From: Marinobacter sp. LV10R510-11A
Lineage (GTDB): Bacteria; Pseudomonadota; Gammaproteobacteria; Pseudomonadales; Oleiphilaceae
Reading direction: 5' to 3'
Assembly (NCBI RefSeq): GCF_900215155.1
Contig: NZ_LT907980.1
Span: forward strand, 1,674,001 to 1,738,000
Length of the DNA stretch: 64,000 nucleotides
Both the position numbers and the translations under genes were made by a program. The notes below the pieces were generated by a model. That model searched no databases. It was given only the letters and a program-made list of their open reading frames with translations, and was not told where the DNA came from. Below are positions 38,161 to 47,174 of this stretch, in pieces. The stretch's first letter is position 1; the number at the start of each line of letters is the position of its first letter.

Positions 38161-39981
38161 ATGCCAACGCTAGAATTCAAGGGCAAGCAGTTTGTCTACT
38201 CACATCACCTCTCGGTGCCGTTTCGAGAGTTGCAGGTGGTGCCGGACAAGTCCCTACCTGTCGAAGGCAAGCAACCATCACTGGACGACAACCTCATTAT
38301 CCACGGCGACAACCTTGAAGCCCTCAAGGCGCTACTGCCTACCCATGCTGGCAAAGTAGACTGCATCTTTATCGACCCGCCCTACAACACCGGCAACGAG
38401 GGCTGGTGCTATAACGACAACGTACGCTCACCGCTGATGAAGGAGTGGCTGAAAAAGTCCGCCAACCCGGTGGACAAGGAAGATCTAGAGCGGCATGAGA
38501 AGTGGTTGTGCATGATGTGGCCAAGGTTGAATTTATTAAAAGAGCTGCTTAGTCCAACCGGCGTGATTTTTGCGACGATCGATGATAACGAAGGCCATAG
38601 ACTAAGGGGGCTTCTAGATGAAATCTTTGGTGAAGAACAACACGTGGCTACTATCGTTTGGCAAAAACGGTACTCTCGAGAAAACCGGGAAGCGATAGGT
38701 GATGTTCACGACTATGTTCACGTGTATGCGATGGATAAGGGACACTTTAAAGCCACAAGAAATAAACTCGACCCTACTGAAGACCAGTTGGAGGTGTATC
38801 GCAATCCGAACAATGATCCCAAAGGTCGTTGGCGGCCTGTCCCGATCACAGCACAGGCTGGCCATGCTACTAAAGATCAATTTTATGAAATAACGACTCC
38901 TTCCGGAAAAGTGCACACTCCCCCAGAAGGACGATGCTGGGGAATGAGCGAGAACACCTTTAACAAGTTGCAAGCGGAGGGTCGGATATACTTTGGAAAA
39001 AAAGGCGATGCTCAACCGAATCTAATCCGTTATGCAAGCGAGATTGAGGGCTTTGTTCCATGGACATGGTGGCCTAGTAATGAGGCCGGCCACACTGATG
39101 AAGCAAAGAAAGAACTGATGTCCATTATGAAAGATTCCGAACTTGCATTCGATACGATTAAACCCGTTAGACTGCTCCATCGAATTCTTCAGATGGCAAC
39201 ACACAGAGACTCTTTGATCTTGGATAGTTTTGCAGGAAGTGGCTCCACAGCACACGCTGTGCTTGAATTGAACAAATACGATCAAGGTGATCGCCGCTTT
39301 ATTCTTGTCGAGTGCGAAGACTACGCCGACAGTCTCACCGCAGAGCGTGTTCGCCGGGTGATCAAAGGCTATCCCTACACCGGCACCCTGCGAGAAGAGT
39401 TGCATCGAGAAAACATCACCTGGAGTACCTTTGAAAAAAAGCAGGCGAAGGTTCTGGAGCATATCGCCTCCATCGAAAACCTGAACGGCCACGAGTACGA
39501 TAAGATCAAAAAGCAGATCAAAGACGGGATACTCACCGTCACCGGCGAGCGCAAGGTGAAGGAAACCGCTCCAGGGATTGGGGGCAGCTTTACCTACTGC
39601 ACCCTGGGAGAGCCCATAGATATTGAAAGCTTGCTTACCGGTAAAGGATTGCCTGGCTTCGACGCGCTGGCACGCTACGTTTTCTATACCGCTACGGGGC
39701 AGTCATTGGAAAAGATAGGCAAGCCTGCGCCTGATGGCTTTATCGGTGAGACAGACCTGTTCCGAGTACATTTATTCTATCAGCCAAACAAAGAGTGGCT
39801 ACGCTCCAATGACTCGGCACTGAACGCCGAAAGAATGGCTGCTATTGGGCAGGGCAACAAGAGCGGAAAGCGCGCCATCGTGTTTGCCGTGGCCAAGTTC
39901 ATGAGCCAGAAAGAGCTGACCGCCCGGCGCATCGAATTTTGTCAGTTGCCCTATGCCGTCCATCGTATTCTTGGGGGTTAA
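38161..39981 (+). CDS. mod: Type III restriction-modification DNA methyltransferase (Mod)
   Basis: A 606-residue beta-class adenine N6-methyltransferase. The catalytic motif IV DPPYNTG starts at D72 and the SAM motif I DSFAGSGSTAHA lies further along, the order that defines the beta class. The variable middle (about residues 140-330) should be the target-recognition domain. GGAG precedes the ATG. The stop is 2 bp before the res ATG, so the two are one operon. No simple repeats suggesting phase variation were seen. It appears intact. Confidence 0.93.
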   Translation: MPTLEFKGKQFVYSHHLSVPFRELQVVPDKSLPVEGKQPSLDDNLIIHGDNLEALKALLPTHAGKVDCIFIDPPYNTGNEGWCYNDNVRSPLMKEWLKKSANPVDKEDLERHEKWLCMMWPRLNLLKELLSPTGVIFATIDDNEGHRLRGLLDEIFGEEQHVATIVWQKRYSRENREAIGDVHDYVHVYAMDKGHFKATRNKLDPTEDQLEVYRNPNNDPKGRWRPVPITAQAGHATKDQFYEITTPSGKVHTPPEGRCWGMSENTFNKLQAEGRIYFGKKGDAQPNLIRYASEIEGFVPWTWWPSNEAGHTDEAKKELMSIMKDSELAFDTIKPVRLLHRILQMATHRDSLILDSFAGSGSTAHAVLELNKYDQGDRRFILVECEDYADSLTAERVRRVIKGYPYTGTLREELHRENITWSTFEKKQAKVLEHIASIENLNGHEYDKIKKQIKDGILTVTGERKVKETAPGIGGSFTYCTLGEPIDIESLLTGKGLPGFDALARYVFYTATGQSLEKIGKPAPDGFIGETDLFRVHLFYQPNKEWLRSNDSALNAERMAAIGQGNKSGKRAIVFAVAKFMSQKELTARRIEFCQLPYAVHRILGG

Positions 39982-39983
39982 GC

Positions 39984-42635
39984 ATGGAGTTGAAGGAATA
40001 CCAGCAAGGCGTATTGAGCAAGCTGGACAGCTATCTGACGGTGCTGGCTGAGCAGCGCGAGCAGGCTCAGGACTTTGTCGAGTTCCAGAAGAATAAGGGC
40101 AAGGCATCTACTCTGGGCGATTACTGCCGCGAGGCGTGGGATCAACTCAATACCGAGCGCCTGCTGCCCTATCTCAACCAGGGCGGAAACCCCGTCGTGG
40201 CTCCCTATCTCTCTCGGCATGATGGCCAGGGACTATCAACCCCCAATATCTGTTTCAAGGTACCCACGGGCGGTGGTAAGACCTTGCTGGCCACTGCCGC
40301 ACTAGAACGAGTGCAGACAGATTACTTCAAGCGCCAGACCGGGCTGATATTGTGGGTAGTGCCTTCAGAGGCCATCTACCGGCAAACTTGGAAGCAATTG
40401 GCCAACCGAGAACATCCATATCGGCAAATGCTAGAGCGTGCCTCCGGAGGACGAGTAAAACTACTGGAAAAGGGCGATGCCTTCGCTCGCCGGGATGTGG
40501 AAGGCCAGCTGTGTGTGATGCTGCTAATGCTGCCCTCGGCGGCACGTAAGTCCAAGGAAACACTGCGCCTGTTTCGCGATAGTGGCCGTTTTACCTCCTT
40601 TTTTCCAATGGAAGATGACAGCGAGGCTAACCAGACACTACTCGATCATGTGCCGAATCTGGATCAGAACGATTTGGCGGACATGGGGTTTGGCGAAGGT
40701 ATTGTGCCCGGTTCGGTCTCTATCAAGCAGAGTTTGGGTAATGTGCTGCGCTTGGTCAGGCCGGTGGTGGTGGTTGACGAGGGCCACAAAGCGTATTCGG
40801 ACACAGCCCGGGATACCCTGGCCGGCTTCAATCCCCGCTTCATTCTTGAGCTCTCCGCCACACCCAACACCAACAACAAGCATCAATCCAATGTATTGGT
40901 GAACGTGCCGGGGACGGATCTCAAGGACGAGGAAATGATTAAGCTCCCTATCAATGTGATCAACGATGGCAAGGGTGGCTGGAAACACACCCTCACTCTG
41001 GCACATGCCAAGCAGCAAGAACTGGAGCAGGCGGCACTGGCGTTCCAGAACAAGACCGGGCGCTACATTCGGCCTATCGTCCTGGTACGCGTTGAACGCA
41101 CTGGCAAAGATCAGCGCGACGCTGGGCTGGTGCACGCAGAGGATGCCCGGGAATACTTGCGTGATCAATTGGGTGTGAAGGAAGAGTATATCCGCCTCAA
41201 GACCTCCAGTGATGACGAACTGGCCGATGAAGATCTACTTTCGCCCACATCGCCTGTGCGTTTTATCATCACCAAAGATGCGCTGCGCGAGGGCTGGGAT
41301 TGCCCATTCGCCTATGTCTTGGCGGTATTGTCACGCACTACAGCCACAACGGCACTTACCCAAATGATCGGCAGAGTGCTGCGTCAGCCCCATGCACAGG
41401 CTACTGGGATAGCGGCACTGGATGAGTGTTACGTGTTCACTTTCGATCAAGATGTCACTCAGGCTATTAACGGTGTGCGTAAAGGCCTGGAAGACGAGGG
41501 CATGGCCGATCTGGCCTCTAGCGTGAAATCGGTGGATCCAGGCAGTGGGCAGGCGCAGAACATGCGCCGTGAGACTATTGAGCGGCAGGGCAAGTTTGCA
41601 GGTTTGCCGCCGATCTTTCTGCCACGAGTGCTTCATCGAGACGCCAGTGTCCCTGAGGGCTATCGGCCACTGGACTACGACCGGGATGTGCTCGGCATTT
41701 TGGATTGGGAAGCCTTGCAGTTCCTCGGCGCGGACAAAGCTACCATGGACGCTGATAAACTCGAACGTACGGTGGCCCGCGTTAACTTGGACCGAAAGGC
41801 AAAGGAATCTGGCCAAACCATCTTTGAACTTGATCAAGAAGCGGTAGATGCCTTGCCTGAAGAAGGTCTGGATGCACCCTACCTGGTGCGCCAACTCCTC
41901 GATGTGATACCCAACCCCTGGCAGGGAATGCGTTTGCTGGAAGAAACTTTCGTCGCTCTGCGGGACAAGGGCGTCACCGATGAGCAAATTTACGTGAATC
42001 GGTTCGACTTGATTCAAGCGATGAAGGCGGATCTGCGAGAGCAAGTTAACGCTATGGCCGAAGTCCTGTTTCGGGACAAACTCGATAGCGGCGAGATCAC
42101 CTTGCGGCTGGTGACCTCCAATGATCCAGCGCTCAACTGGAAGATTGCCGAAACTCTAGAAATTGATGTATCTGATGTGGATCCATTGCTGTATCGCAAG
42201 AACGGCACACCGCTGGAGAAAAACTTGTTCGAGAAGGTTTACCAGAGTGAGTTTAATAATCTAGAGAAAAACACTGCCTGGTATCTGGATGAAAGCAAAT
42301 GTGTGTATTGGTGGCACCGAATTGCCGTCAATCAGCGCTCCTACGGCTTGCAGGGCTGGCAGCGCCACCGAGTTTACCCAGACCTACTGGCCTGCGTGCA
42401 CGGTGTTGAGAACGGCAAGTTCCGTTTCTCGGTACTGGAAACTAAGGGTGACCATTTGAAGGGTAATGATGATACGGAATACAAACGCAAACTGTTCGAG
42501 CTGTTTACCCGATATGCGGATATAACAGCGTCAATCGGCCAGCTTGCGCTTGAAGACCAGGGCGACCCTCTAAGCTTTAGAATGGTTATGGAGAAGGACT
42601 GGAAGCAAGGATTAGTAGACGAAGGAATTAAATAG
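39984..42635 (+). CDS. res: Type III restriction endonuclease subunit (Res)
   Basis: Res supplies ATP-driven translocation and cleavage in the Mod-Res complex. The ATG at 39984 is chosen (MELKEYQQGVLSKL); the frame extends upstream only into mod. The 883-residue protein has Walker A VPTGGGKTLLA, motif II VVDEGHKAYSD, motif III LSATPNT, and motif VI MIGRVLRQP. The C-terminal nuclease domain shows YPDLLACVHG followed by FSVLETKGDH, a PD-ExK-type site. No frameshift is visible, so the system is probably active. Confidence 0.93.
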   Translation: MELKEYQQGVLSKLDSYLTVLAEQREQAQDFVEFQKNKGKASTLGDYCREAWDQLNTERLLPYLNQGGNPVVAPYLSRHDGQGLSTPNICFKVPTGGGKTLLATAALERVQTDYFKRQTGLILWVVPSEAIYRQTWKQLANREHPYRQMLERASGGRVKLLEKGDAFARRDVEGQLCVMLLMLPSAARKSKETLRLFRDSGRFTSFFPMEDDSEANQTLLDHVPNLDQNDLADMGFGEGIVPGSVSIKQSLGNVLRLVRPVVVVDEGHKAYSDTARDTLAGFNPRFILELSATPNTNNKHQSNVLVNVPGTDLKDEEMIKLPINVINDGKGGWKHTLTLAHAKQQELEQAALAFQNKTGRYIRPIVLVRVERTGKDQRDAGLVHAEDAREYLRDQLGVKEEYIRLKTSSDDELADEDLLSPTSPVRFIITKDALREGWDCPFAYVLAVLSRTTATTALTQMIGRVLRQPHAQATGIAALDECYVFTFDQDVTQAINGVRKGLEDEGMADLASSVKSVDPGSGQAQNMRRETIERQGKFAGLPPIFLPRVLHRDASVPEGYRPLDYDRDVLGILDWEALQFLGADKATMDADKLERTVARVNLDRKAKESGQTIFELDQEAVDALPEEGLDAPYLVRQLLDVIPNPWQGMRLLEETFVALRDKGVTDEQIYVNRFDLIQAMKADLREQVNAMAEVLFRDKLDSGEITLRLVTSNDPALNWKIAETLEIDVSDVDPLLYRKNGTPLEKNLFEKVYQSEFNNLEKNTAWYLDESKCVYWWHRIAVNQRSYGLQGWQRHRVYPDLLACVHGVENGKFRFSVLETKGDHLKGNDDTEYKRKLFELFTRYADITASIGQLALEDQGDPLSFRMVMEKDWKQGLVDEGIK

Positions 42636-42888
42636 GTAATATGTAGGTAACCAATAATTTGCTAGCTGGGAGCTATCTGCACCGAACTTCGCGACGGTGC
42701 GGTGAACGCTCCTCTGCCGATGATGGGGAACTCTTCCTGAGGCACAGGTTGGCGATTCTTTCCGCTCGGATGATTTTACGCAGGCAAAAGGCCCACCGCG
42801 TAACTTTTACGGATTGCAACCTATTGAAATTATTATTTTTATGCGAAACTTAGTCTCCTATCAACACTAATAATATCAAGGAGCTTAA

Positions 42889-43776
42889 TTGAATTTAATC
42901 AAATTATTACCACTCAGTATTTTGTCGTTGGCACTCATAGCGTGCGGCGGCGGTGGCGGCTCAGACAATTCTTCGAACGATGATTCAAGCGAGCCAATTA
43001 TCCTCAATGAAGGCGGGCCTGTAAGCGACCCAACCCCTATTGATTTCCAAAATCTAAACGAGATAAAAACCGAAGCTTTCTATAATCACTTCGGGGTGAG
43101 CGTGGGCGCAGGCGACATCCTGATCATTTCAGGGAACATCGACACCGTCATTAATGATACGGACAACCGCCGATGCCTCGAACAGGATGGTTATTACACC
43201 GGCATTCGAATTCTCAATCTATCTGGTGTGAATGAAAGCATAAAGCGTTCATGTACGCCCTATTTCTTCCACCAATTTATTGACGCAGGGAACTACGATT
43301 TAAAACTCGGATTCCCGAGTGCCAAAGGGTCCTTCGTGGCAACAATTTTGCCGGCGGATTCCGAGCCTCAGCTTGGGAACCAGCTAGGTACGGGCGGTCA
43401 TCCTGAAAACTTGGGGCGTATTGATATTGATGGAAAAAACAAGCTGACATCCCACCCAGCAACGAACCATTTTGGTTACAAGGGGAAGGCTGGTGAAACG
43501 ATCTACCTACAGGCTTACGTGGACCCACGGGAAGATGCCACAACGGAAAGACGTTGCAGCGAGTTCGGGGATTACTTCAGTAATAAATATGCATTTGGCT
43601 GGGCTGTCATGTCTGAAGACATCTCAGGCAGCATCTATCACCGTCAACCAGTCTTCAGTTGTTCTGGAAGCCTTGAGCACACGTTCCCTAAAGATGGGAT
43701 TTATCACTTCAACTTCCGCAGCTTTCTCGGTGGAACCGGTTATTTTTATGCGACCACCACACCTGCACCGCTTTAA
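42889..43776 (+). CDS. Predicted outer-membrane lipoprotein of unknown function
   Basis: A 295-residue lipoprotein. The start is a TTG with aaggag 5 bases upstream. The lipobox LIAC places the lipidated Cys at residue 19, followed by a Gly- and Ser-rich linker. The mature part is beta-rich with two similar halves, each with the TxAFYNHFG / HPATNHFGYKG and GD(I/T) pattern, suggesting an internal duplication. Paired Cys residues (RRCLEQ / KRSCTPYF, ERRCSEF / FSCSG) could form disulfides. It follows res after 253 bp that hold nothing recognisable. Confidence 0.65.
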   Translation: MNLIKLLPLSILSLALIACGGGGGSDNSSNDDSSEPIILNEGGPVSDPTPIDFQNLNEIKTEAFYNHFGVSVGAGDILIISGNIDTVINDTDNRRCLEQDGYYTGIRILNLSGVNESIKRSCTPYFFHQFIDAGNYDLKLGFPSAKGSFVATILPADSEPQLGNQLGTGGHPENLGRIDIDGKNKLTSHPATNHFGYKGKAGETIYLQAYVDPREDATTERRCSEFGDYFSNKYAFGWAVMSEDISGSIYHRQPVFSCSGSLEHTFPKDGIYHFNFRSFLGGTGYFYATTTPAPL

Positions 43777-44027
43777 TCGATTAAACATGAAACATGAAAC
43801 TTGAAACATCTTGCTTCCTTATTGCTGGTGCTGAGGTTAACTGCCCGCTTAGATGCATTATTGAAGCGGTTTTTGTGCCACCAAAAATGGCTATGCAGCG
43901 TCAACTATCTTGTCCGAACCGGCCAAGCTAATTGTCGCGCTATAAATAGAAAAGTGGATGGCGTCCTAATAATTAGACAGCCTTGGTCTCGAAATATAAT
44001 TCTAATATCTTATACGTGGAGTGCTTC

Positions 44028-44960
44028 ATGAAGCTACGGATAGCAGTGTTAGTTCTAGCATTCCCTTTCTTATCAGCCTGTATTGAAAGGGATGATGACT
44101 CGAAGCAAGAGGCGAAAAGCCAAGCAAACGTAGACCCGTACATTGACGGTATTGGTGATTTGGAGCCCGGCGAATACACAGTGCATTTAGTAAGTAGTGG
44201 AGCCTCAAGCCCAGAAGAGGGGTATCAAGTTGGTTGGGTGTCAATAACTAAATCTGGGAGAATAGTGAGAAATAGCGTGAATCACCCGTCTCCTCAGTGG
44301 GTTGGGAATGCTAAGTTCAAAAACGATCAATATTTCGAATGGCATGAAACATTTGTGGACTGGAAAAATGGAGTCAGCATTCACGAGCCCACTGAAACTC
44401 AAGGAACAGTACTGAACGAAAAGACCTTTAGCACGCCAGACCCCAGTGGGGCGCCGGAAACTCAACTTTTGTATGTCAAAGCGGATCAAGACACTCAGGC
44501 TCCTCCTATTACTCTTGAAGAACTAAGTGCGACGTACACAGGTTACAACTTCCTCGTGGACGATCGAACGATTTCATTCACAATTGATAGCGGTGGCGCC
44601 ATAACTGGCGCAGATAACAAAGGTTGTGTTTTTAATGGGCAAGTGAGCAACTTGTCGTCTAATTACCGAATCTTTGACATCGATTTTGAAGTAGCAAACT
44701 GTCAAGGAGATACAATTTCTTCGTCGAAGAGAAATGGCAGCTTCAGTGGGGTAGGCATACTTGATCAGACTACATCTGTCAGTATCTATGGCAGACATGG
44801 CACGTTTGGTATCGGCAGTATGCATGACATTAATTCTGGGTCTAACGTGTTCAGTTTTTTTGCCCAAGATGACGACTTTGCATACCACTTTCTGAGTCCT
44901 ACCTCAGTGCTGAAAAGGCAGCGCCTTCGCGAACTTTATGGCCCTACCCACGAAAAGTAG
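44028..44960 (+). CDS. Predicted lipoprotein, 3' end captured by an IS remnant
   Basis: The ATG at 44028 has ggag upstream and begins a signal peptide with lipobox FLSAC (Cys18). The mature part is beta-rich and of unknown function. The last seven or so codons and the stop lie inside an IS3-type terminal repeat that begins at 44939, so the natural C-terminus was probably replaced on insertion. The coding part looks otherwise intact. Confidence 0.6.
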   Translation: MKLRIAVLVLAFPFLSACIERDDDSKQEAKSQANVDPYIDGIGDLEPGEYTVHLVSSGASSPEEGYQVGWVSITKSGRIVRNSVNHPSPQWVGNAKFKNDQYFEWHETFVDWKNGVSIHEPTETQGTVLNEKTFSTPDPSGAPETQLLYVKADQDTQAPPITLEELSATYTGYNFLVDDRTISFTIDSGGAITGADNKGCVFNGQVSNLSSNYRIFDIDFEVANCQGDTISSSKRNGSFSGVGILDQTTSVSIYGRHGTFGIGSMHDINSGSNVFSFFAQDDDFAYHFLSPTSVLKRQRLRELYGPTHEK

Positions 44961-45155
44961 ACACTCAGCCATGCGAATCTGCGCTCGTAGTCCACCGAGC
45001 TTATTATAGCCCAAGCTGGAGTGTCTTCTCTTCCGGTTATAAAACATTTCAATGTACTCGAAGATAGCGGATTGGGCGGTCGCGATCGACTCAAAATGCT
45101 CAGCGTAGATCAGCTCCACTTTCAGTCGGCTTAAGAATGATTTCATTGATCAAAC
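44939..45155 (-). mobile_element. IS3-family remnant (end of orfB and terminal repeat)
   Basis: On the minus strand the frame reads IFEYIEMFYNRKRRHSSLGY, the C-terminal signature of IS3-family integrase-type transposases, preceded by FLSRLKVELIYAEHF. The terminal sequence tggccctacccacg, then agtagacac, resembles the ends of the complete IS3-type element at 55558. The upstream part of the transposase is missing, cut where a group II intron fragment begins. Confidence 0.8.
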
Positions 45156-45380
45156 GATTGTCGTGAGTTAAACGCCAACGCGCCTGCACCGGCGATTGAA
45201 GCAGCTGGGTTACCAGCTGCCGTTCAAATCGTTTCGGATGAAAAGCTGGCACAATCCTCAGAGTCCACTGGCCAGCTATGCGATGGCAGCCGTTGGTTGC
45301 ATGGCGCGCTCGGGTTGGTTGACCTGACCCGCCAGCGTATGGGGCTCTGTGACCCGGCACTGTCGGCACAAGCGTTTACA
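45155..45380 (+). pseudogene. C-terminal fragment of a group II intron reverse transcriptase/maturase
   Basis: The frame reads RLHRRLKQLGYQLPFKSF and then MKSWHNPQSPLASYAM, and after one frameshift near 45280-45310 continues as GALGLVDLTRQRMG to a stop that overlaps the first bases of intron domain V. Group II intron-encoded proteins normally end just before domain V, which supports the call. The 5' part of the gene and intron is missing. The protein match alone would be weak. Confidence 0.6.
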
Positions 45381-45381
45381 T

Positions 45382-45451
45382 GAGTCGTATACGTAGTCCG
45401 TATGTACGATTCTGCGAGAGGGCTGAGACGGTGACGTCTCACCTACTCGAT
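45382..45451 (+). ncRNA. Group II intron domains V and VI (3' end remnant)
   Basis: Domain V is at 45382-45414: gagtcgta pairs with tacgattc around an inner stem tacg/cgta with a two-base bulge. The usual catalytic-triad position has U-A in place of C-G, a covarying change. Domain VI follows, with gagacg/cgtctc around gtga and an outer stem cgagaggg/cctactcg. The intron 3' end would be ...ctcgat at 45451. Confidence 0.75.
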
Positions 45452-45469
45452 ACAAAGCAAACAGGGTGT

Positions 45470-45784
45470 TTAAAAAAGATAATTTATTTCATCGTTGGAA
45501 ACGGTATGAACTTCAACCAAAGTCGAGCCCTTATGCTGGACGGTACATATTTTAATAGTACTATCAGTGCCCTCTTCTTTTACGTATACACAAGAAGCAC
45601 GTCTTCTCTTAGAAGGATTGTATTTATTGTCTCCATTAAACTGGTTAATTTTTCCACCTTTAATTACAGTAATTAAAGTTTCTTCCTGATCACCATCCCG
45701 GTCAAACAGAACAGTTGCAAATTGCTGACTTGAATCTATTTCAAATTCAATATCGTCGAATTTTAACTCTTTCACCTTGCTCAT
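45470..45784 (-). CDS. Small protein of unknown function
   Basis: A 104-residue acidic protein, predicted mostly beta (KFDDIEFEIDSSQQFATVLF, then TLITVIKGGKINQF). gaggg lies 5 bases before the ATG. It has no signal peptide or family that I recognise. It lies just beyond the 3' end of the group II intron remnant. Confidence 0.5.
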   Translation of the reverse strand: MSKVKELKFDDIEFEIDSSQQFATVLFDRDGDQEETLITVIKGGKINQFNGDNKYNPSKRRRASCVYVKEEGTDSTIKICTVQHKGSTLVEVHTVSNDEINYLF

Positions 45785-45891
45785 CGTTTTCCCTCAACTA
45801 TAGAATTAAAAATAATTACTATGCATAGACATCGACACCTAACGATTGCATTAGGAGCATTTCTTGTTTGTACTTGTTAAAGCCTGCTCGT

Positions 45892-46233
45892 TCATTGGCA
45901 CTTGGAGGCCCAGCCGAAAAATGCATCTCGGCCTACGCTAACTGACATAAACTTGTAGAGCTTGGTTTGACTCCCGTTTTCATGGTTGTTGATATCCGCT
46001 AGATAGTGGAGTCTGCCACGAAGCAAACCCGTTACTGAGTATCCATTTTCTATTTCTCGCGAACTGACGACCGCAAGACCCTCCCAAGATGAACCAACAC
46101 ACAAAGCCACCTGTTTGGCATCTTTAAAGCTTGTATGCACTTCATCCGGGCCGCTTTTACGCATATTGTTGGGAGAGGCGCTACAACCAACAAGAAATAA
46201 TGCTAAAGCTGAAACAATTAGCGGGTTTCTCAC
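45892..46233 (-). CDS. Small predicted lipoprotein
   Basis: A 113-residue lipoprotein with lipobox FLVGC (Cys17). The start is a GTG with gagga 5 bases upstream. The mature part is about 97 residues with two further Cys (LCVGSSW and SKC at the C-terminus). Family unknown. It is encoded leftward downstream of a membrane protein gene. Confidence 0.6.
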   Translation of the reverse strand: MRNPLIVSALALFLVGCSASPNNMRKSGPDEVHTSFKDAKQVALCVGSSWEGLAVVSSREIENGYSVTGLLRGRLHYLADINNHENGSQTKLYKFMSVSVGRDAFFGWASKCQ

Positions 46234-46336
46234 AACTTCCTCTTTTCGTTTTTACGTCGTGCAAACCGACGCGAGCTTGCAAGCGTCCGGTAGCCGACGG
46301 CTGCAAAGTGATGCGCTTTGTCAGCGGTGATCAAGG

Positions 46337-46870
46337 TCAAAGTGAAATCCTTGATGATTGCTGTCGTTTGGAACCATCCTCTTCAGCCCAAGTCAACGAT
46401 ACGTCAAATGCTACCCCCGTATCAAATGAGAGAGCCGCTATCAAGCTACAATCACCACCTGGCGCTAAACGTGGTATTGGTAATTTCACGTCAGCATCGC
46501 CAGTCACAAGAGGCGATGACTTGCCTTCGATTGACGTCACCTCCAAATCGATATCTTTTGCCGCAGAATACCCCCAGTTTCGTATTACGAACCTCGCGTT
46601 CTTAGCACTACCTTCAAGGTTTACACGAATATCAGCTTGCCTATCACTAGCAGAAGCTATATCTGACTTTTCAATCTTCTCGACTTCGTCACGGTGAAGC
46701 TTCAGCTGAAGTTCAGTAAGCTCTTCTTGCTTCTCTTGCAGGCGACGCGATCGGGCTTCATTCGCGCTTGATCGGCGTAACGAAACTATTGAAACAATAA
46801 GGCCGCCGCCGGCTAATAACACTCCACAAGCTGCAACGATGATAGTGATGACTTGATAAGGTTCCATCAT
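46337..46870 (-). CDS. Single-pass membrane protein with coiled coil
   Basis: The frame opens at 46978, but the ATG at 46870 (MMEPYQVITIIVAACGVLLAG) starts directly before an N-terminal membrane segment and is preferred; 177 residues. A basic, Glu/Gln-rich coiled coil follows (EARSRRLQEKQEELTEL), then a beta-rich C-terminal domain (RFVIRNWGYSAAKDIDLEV) that resembles an immunoglobulin-like fold. Proteins of this layout occur widely in accessory DNA; no function is known. Confidence 0.55.
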   Translation of the reverse strand: MMEPYQVITIIVAACGVLLAGGGLIVSIVSLRRSSANEARSRRLQEKQEELTELQLKLHRDEVEKIEKSDIASASDRQADIRVNLEGSAKNARFVIRNWGYSAAKDIDLEVTSIEGKSSPLVTGDADVKLPIPRLAPGGDCSLIAALSFDTGVAFDVSLTWAEEDGSKRQQSSRISL

Positions 46871-47174
46871 GGTTTCTGTAATCGCTAACCGTGGATATAT
46901 CGCATGGGCTCTACCCCGTTTCCACGATATTTCAAAAAAGTGTGCTCTCGATAAAGCCACTTTTCTGTCACGCCACACGGGGCCAAGTCTTATATTTAAC
47001 AGTAGCTTAACTCAATCACTCGAGCACCACCATGTGATCGCTTGAATTCTTTATTGCCTGCTTGCGCCTGCGAGTGATGAACCCTGCCCGGTTTACTCTC
47101 AAGCCAGCGCTTCCCAACAAAAAAAACGTGCATGGGCCCAGGCGAGTGGCCCGTGGAGGACCACTCGTCAACAT

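Noticed and set aside
43783..43810. Short acatgaa tandem repeats
   Set aside because: Only two exact and one altered 7-bp copies; no evidence of function.
47143..47167. Stem cgagtgg/ccactcg downstream of the four-Cys gene as a terminator
   Set aside because: The T run is about 16 bases away from the stem on the transcribed strand, so it is not a standard terminator.
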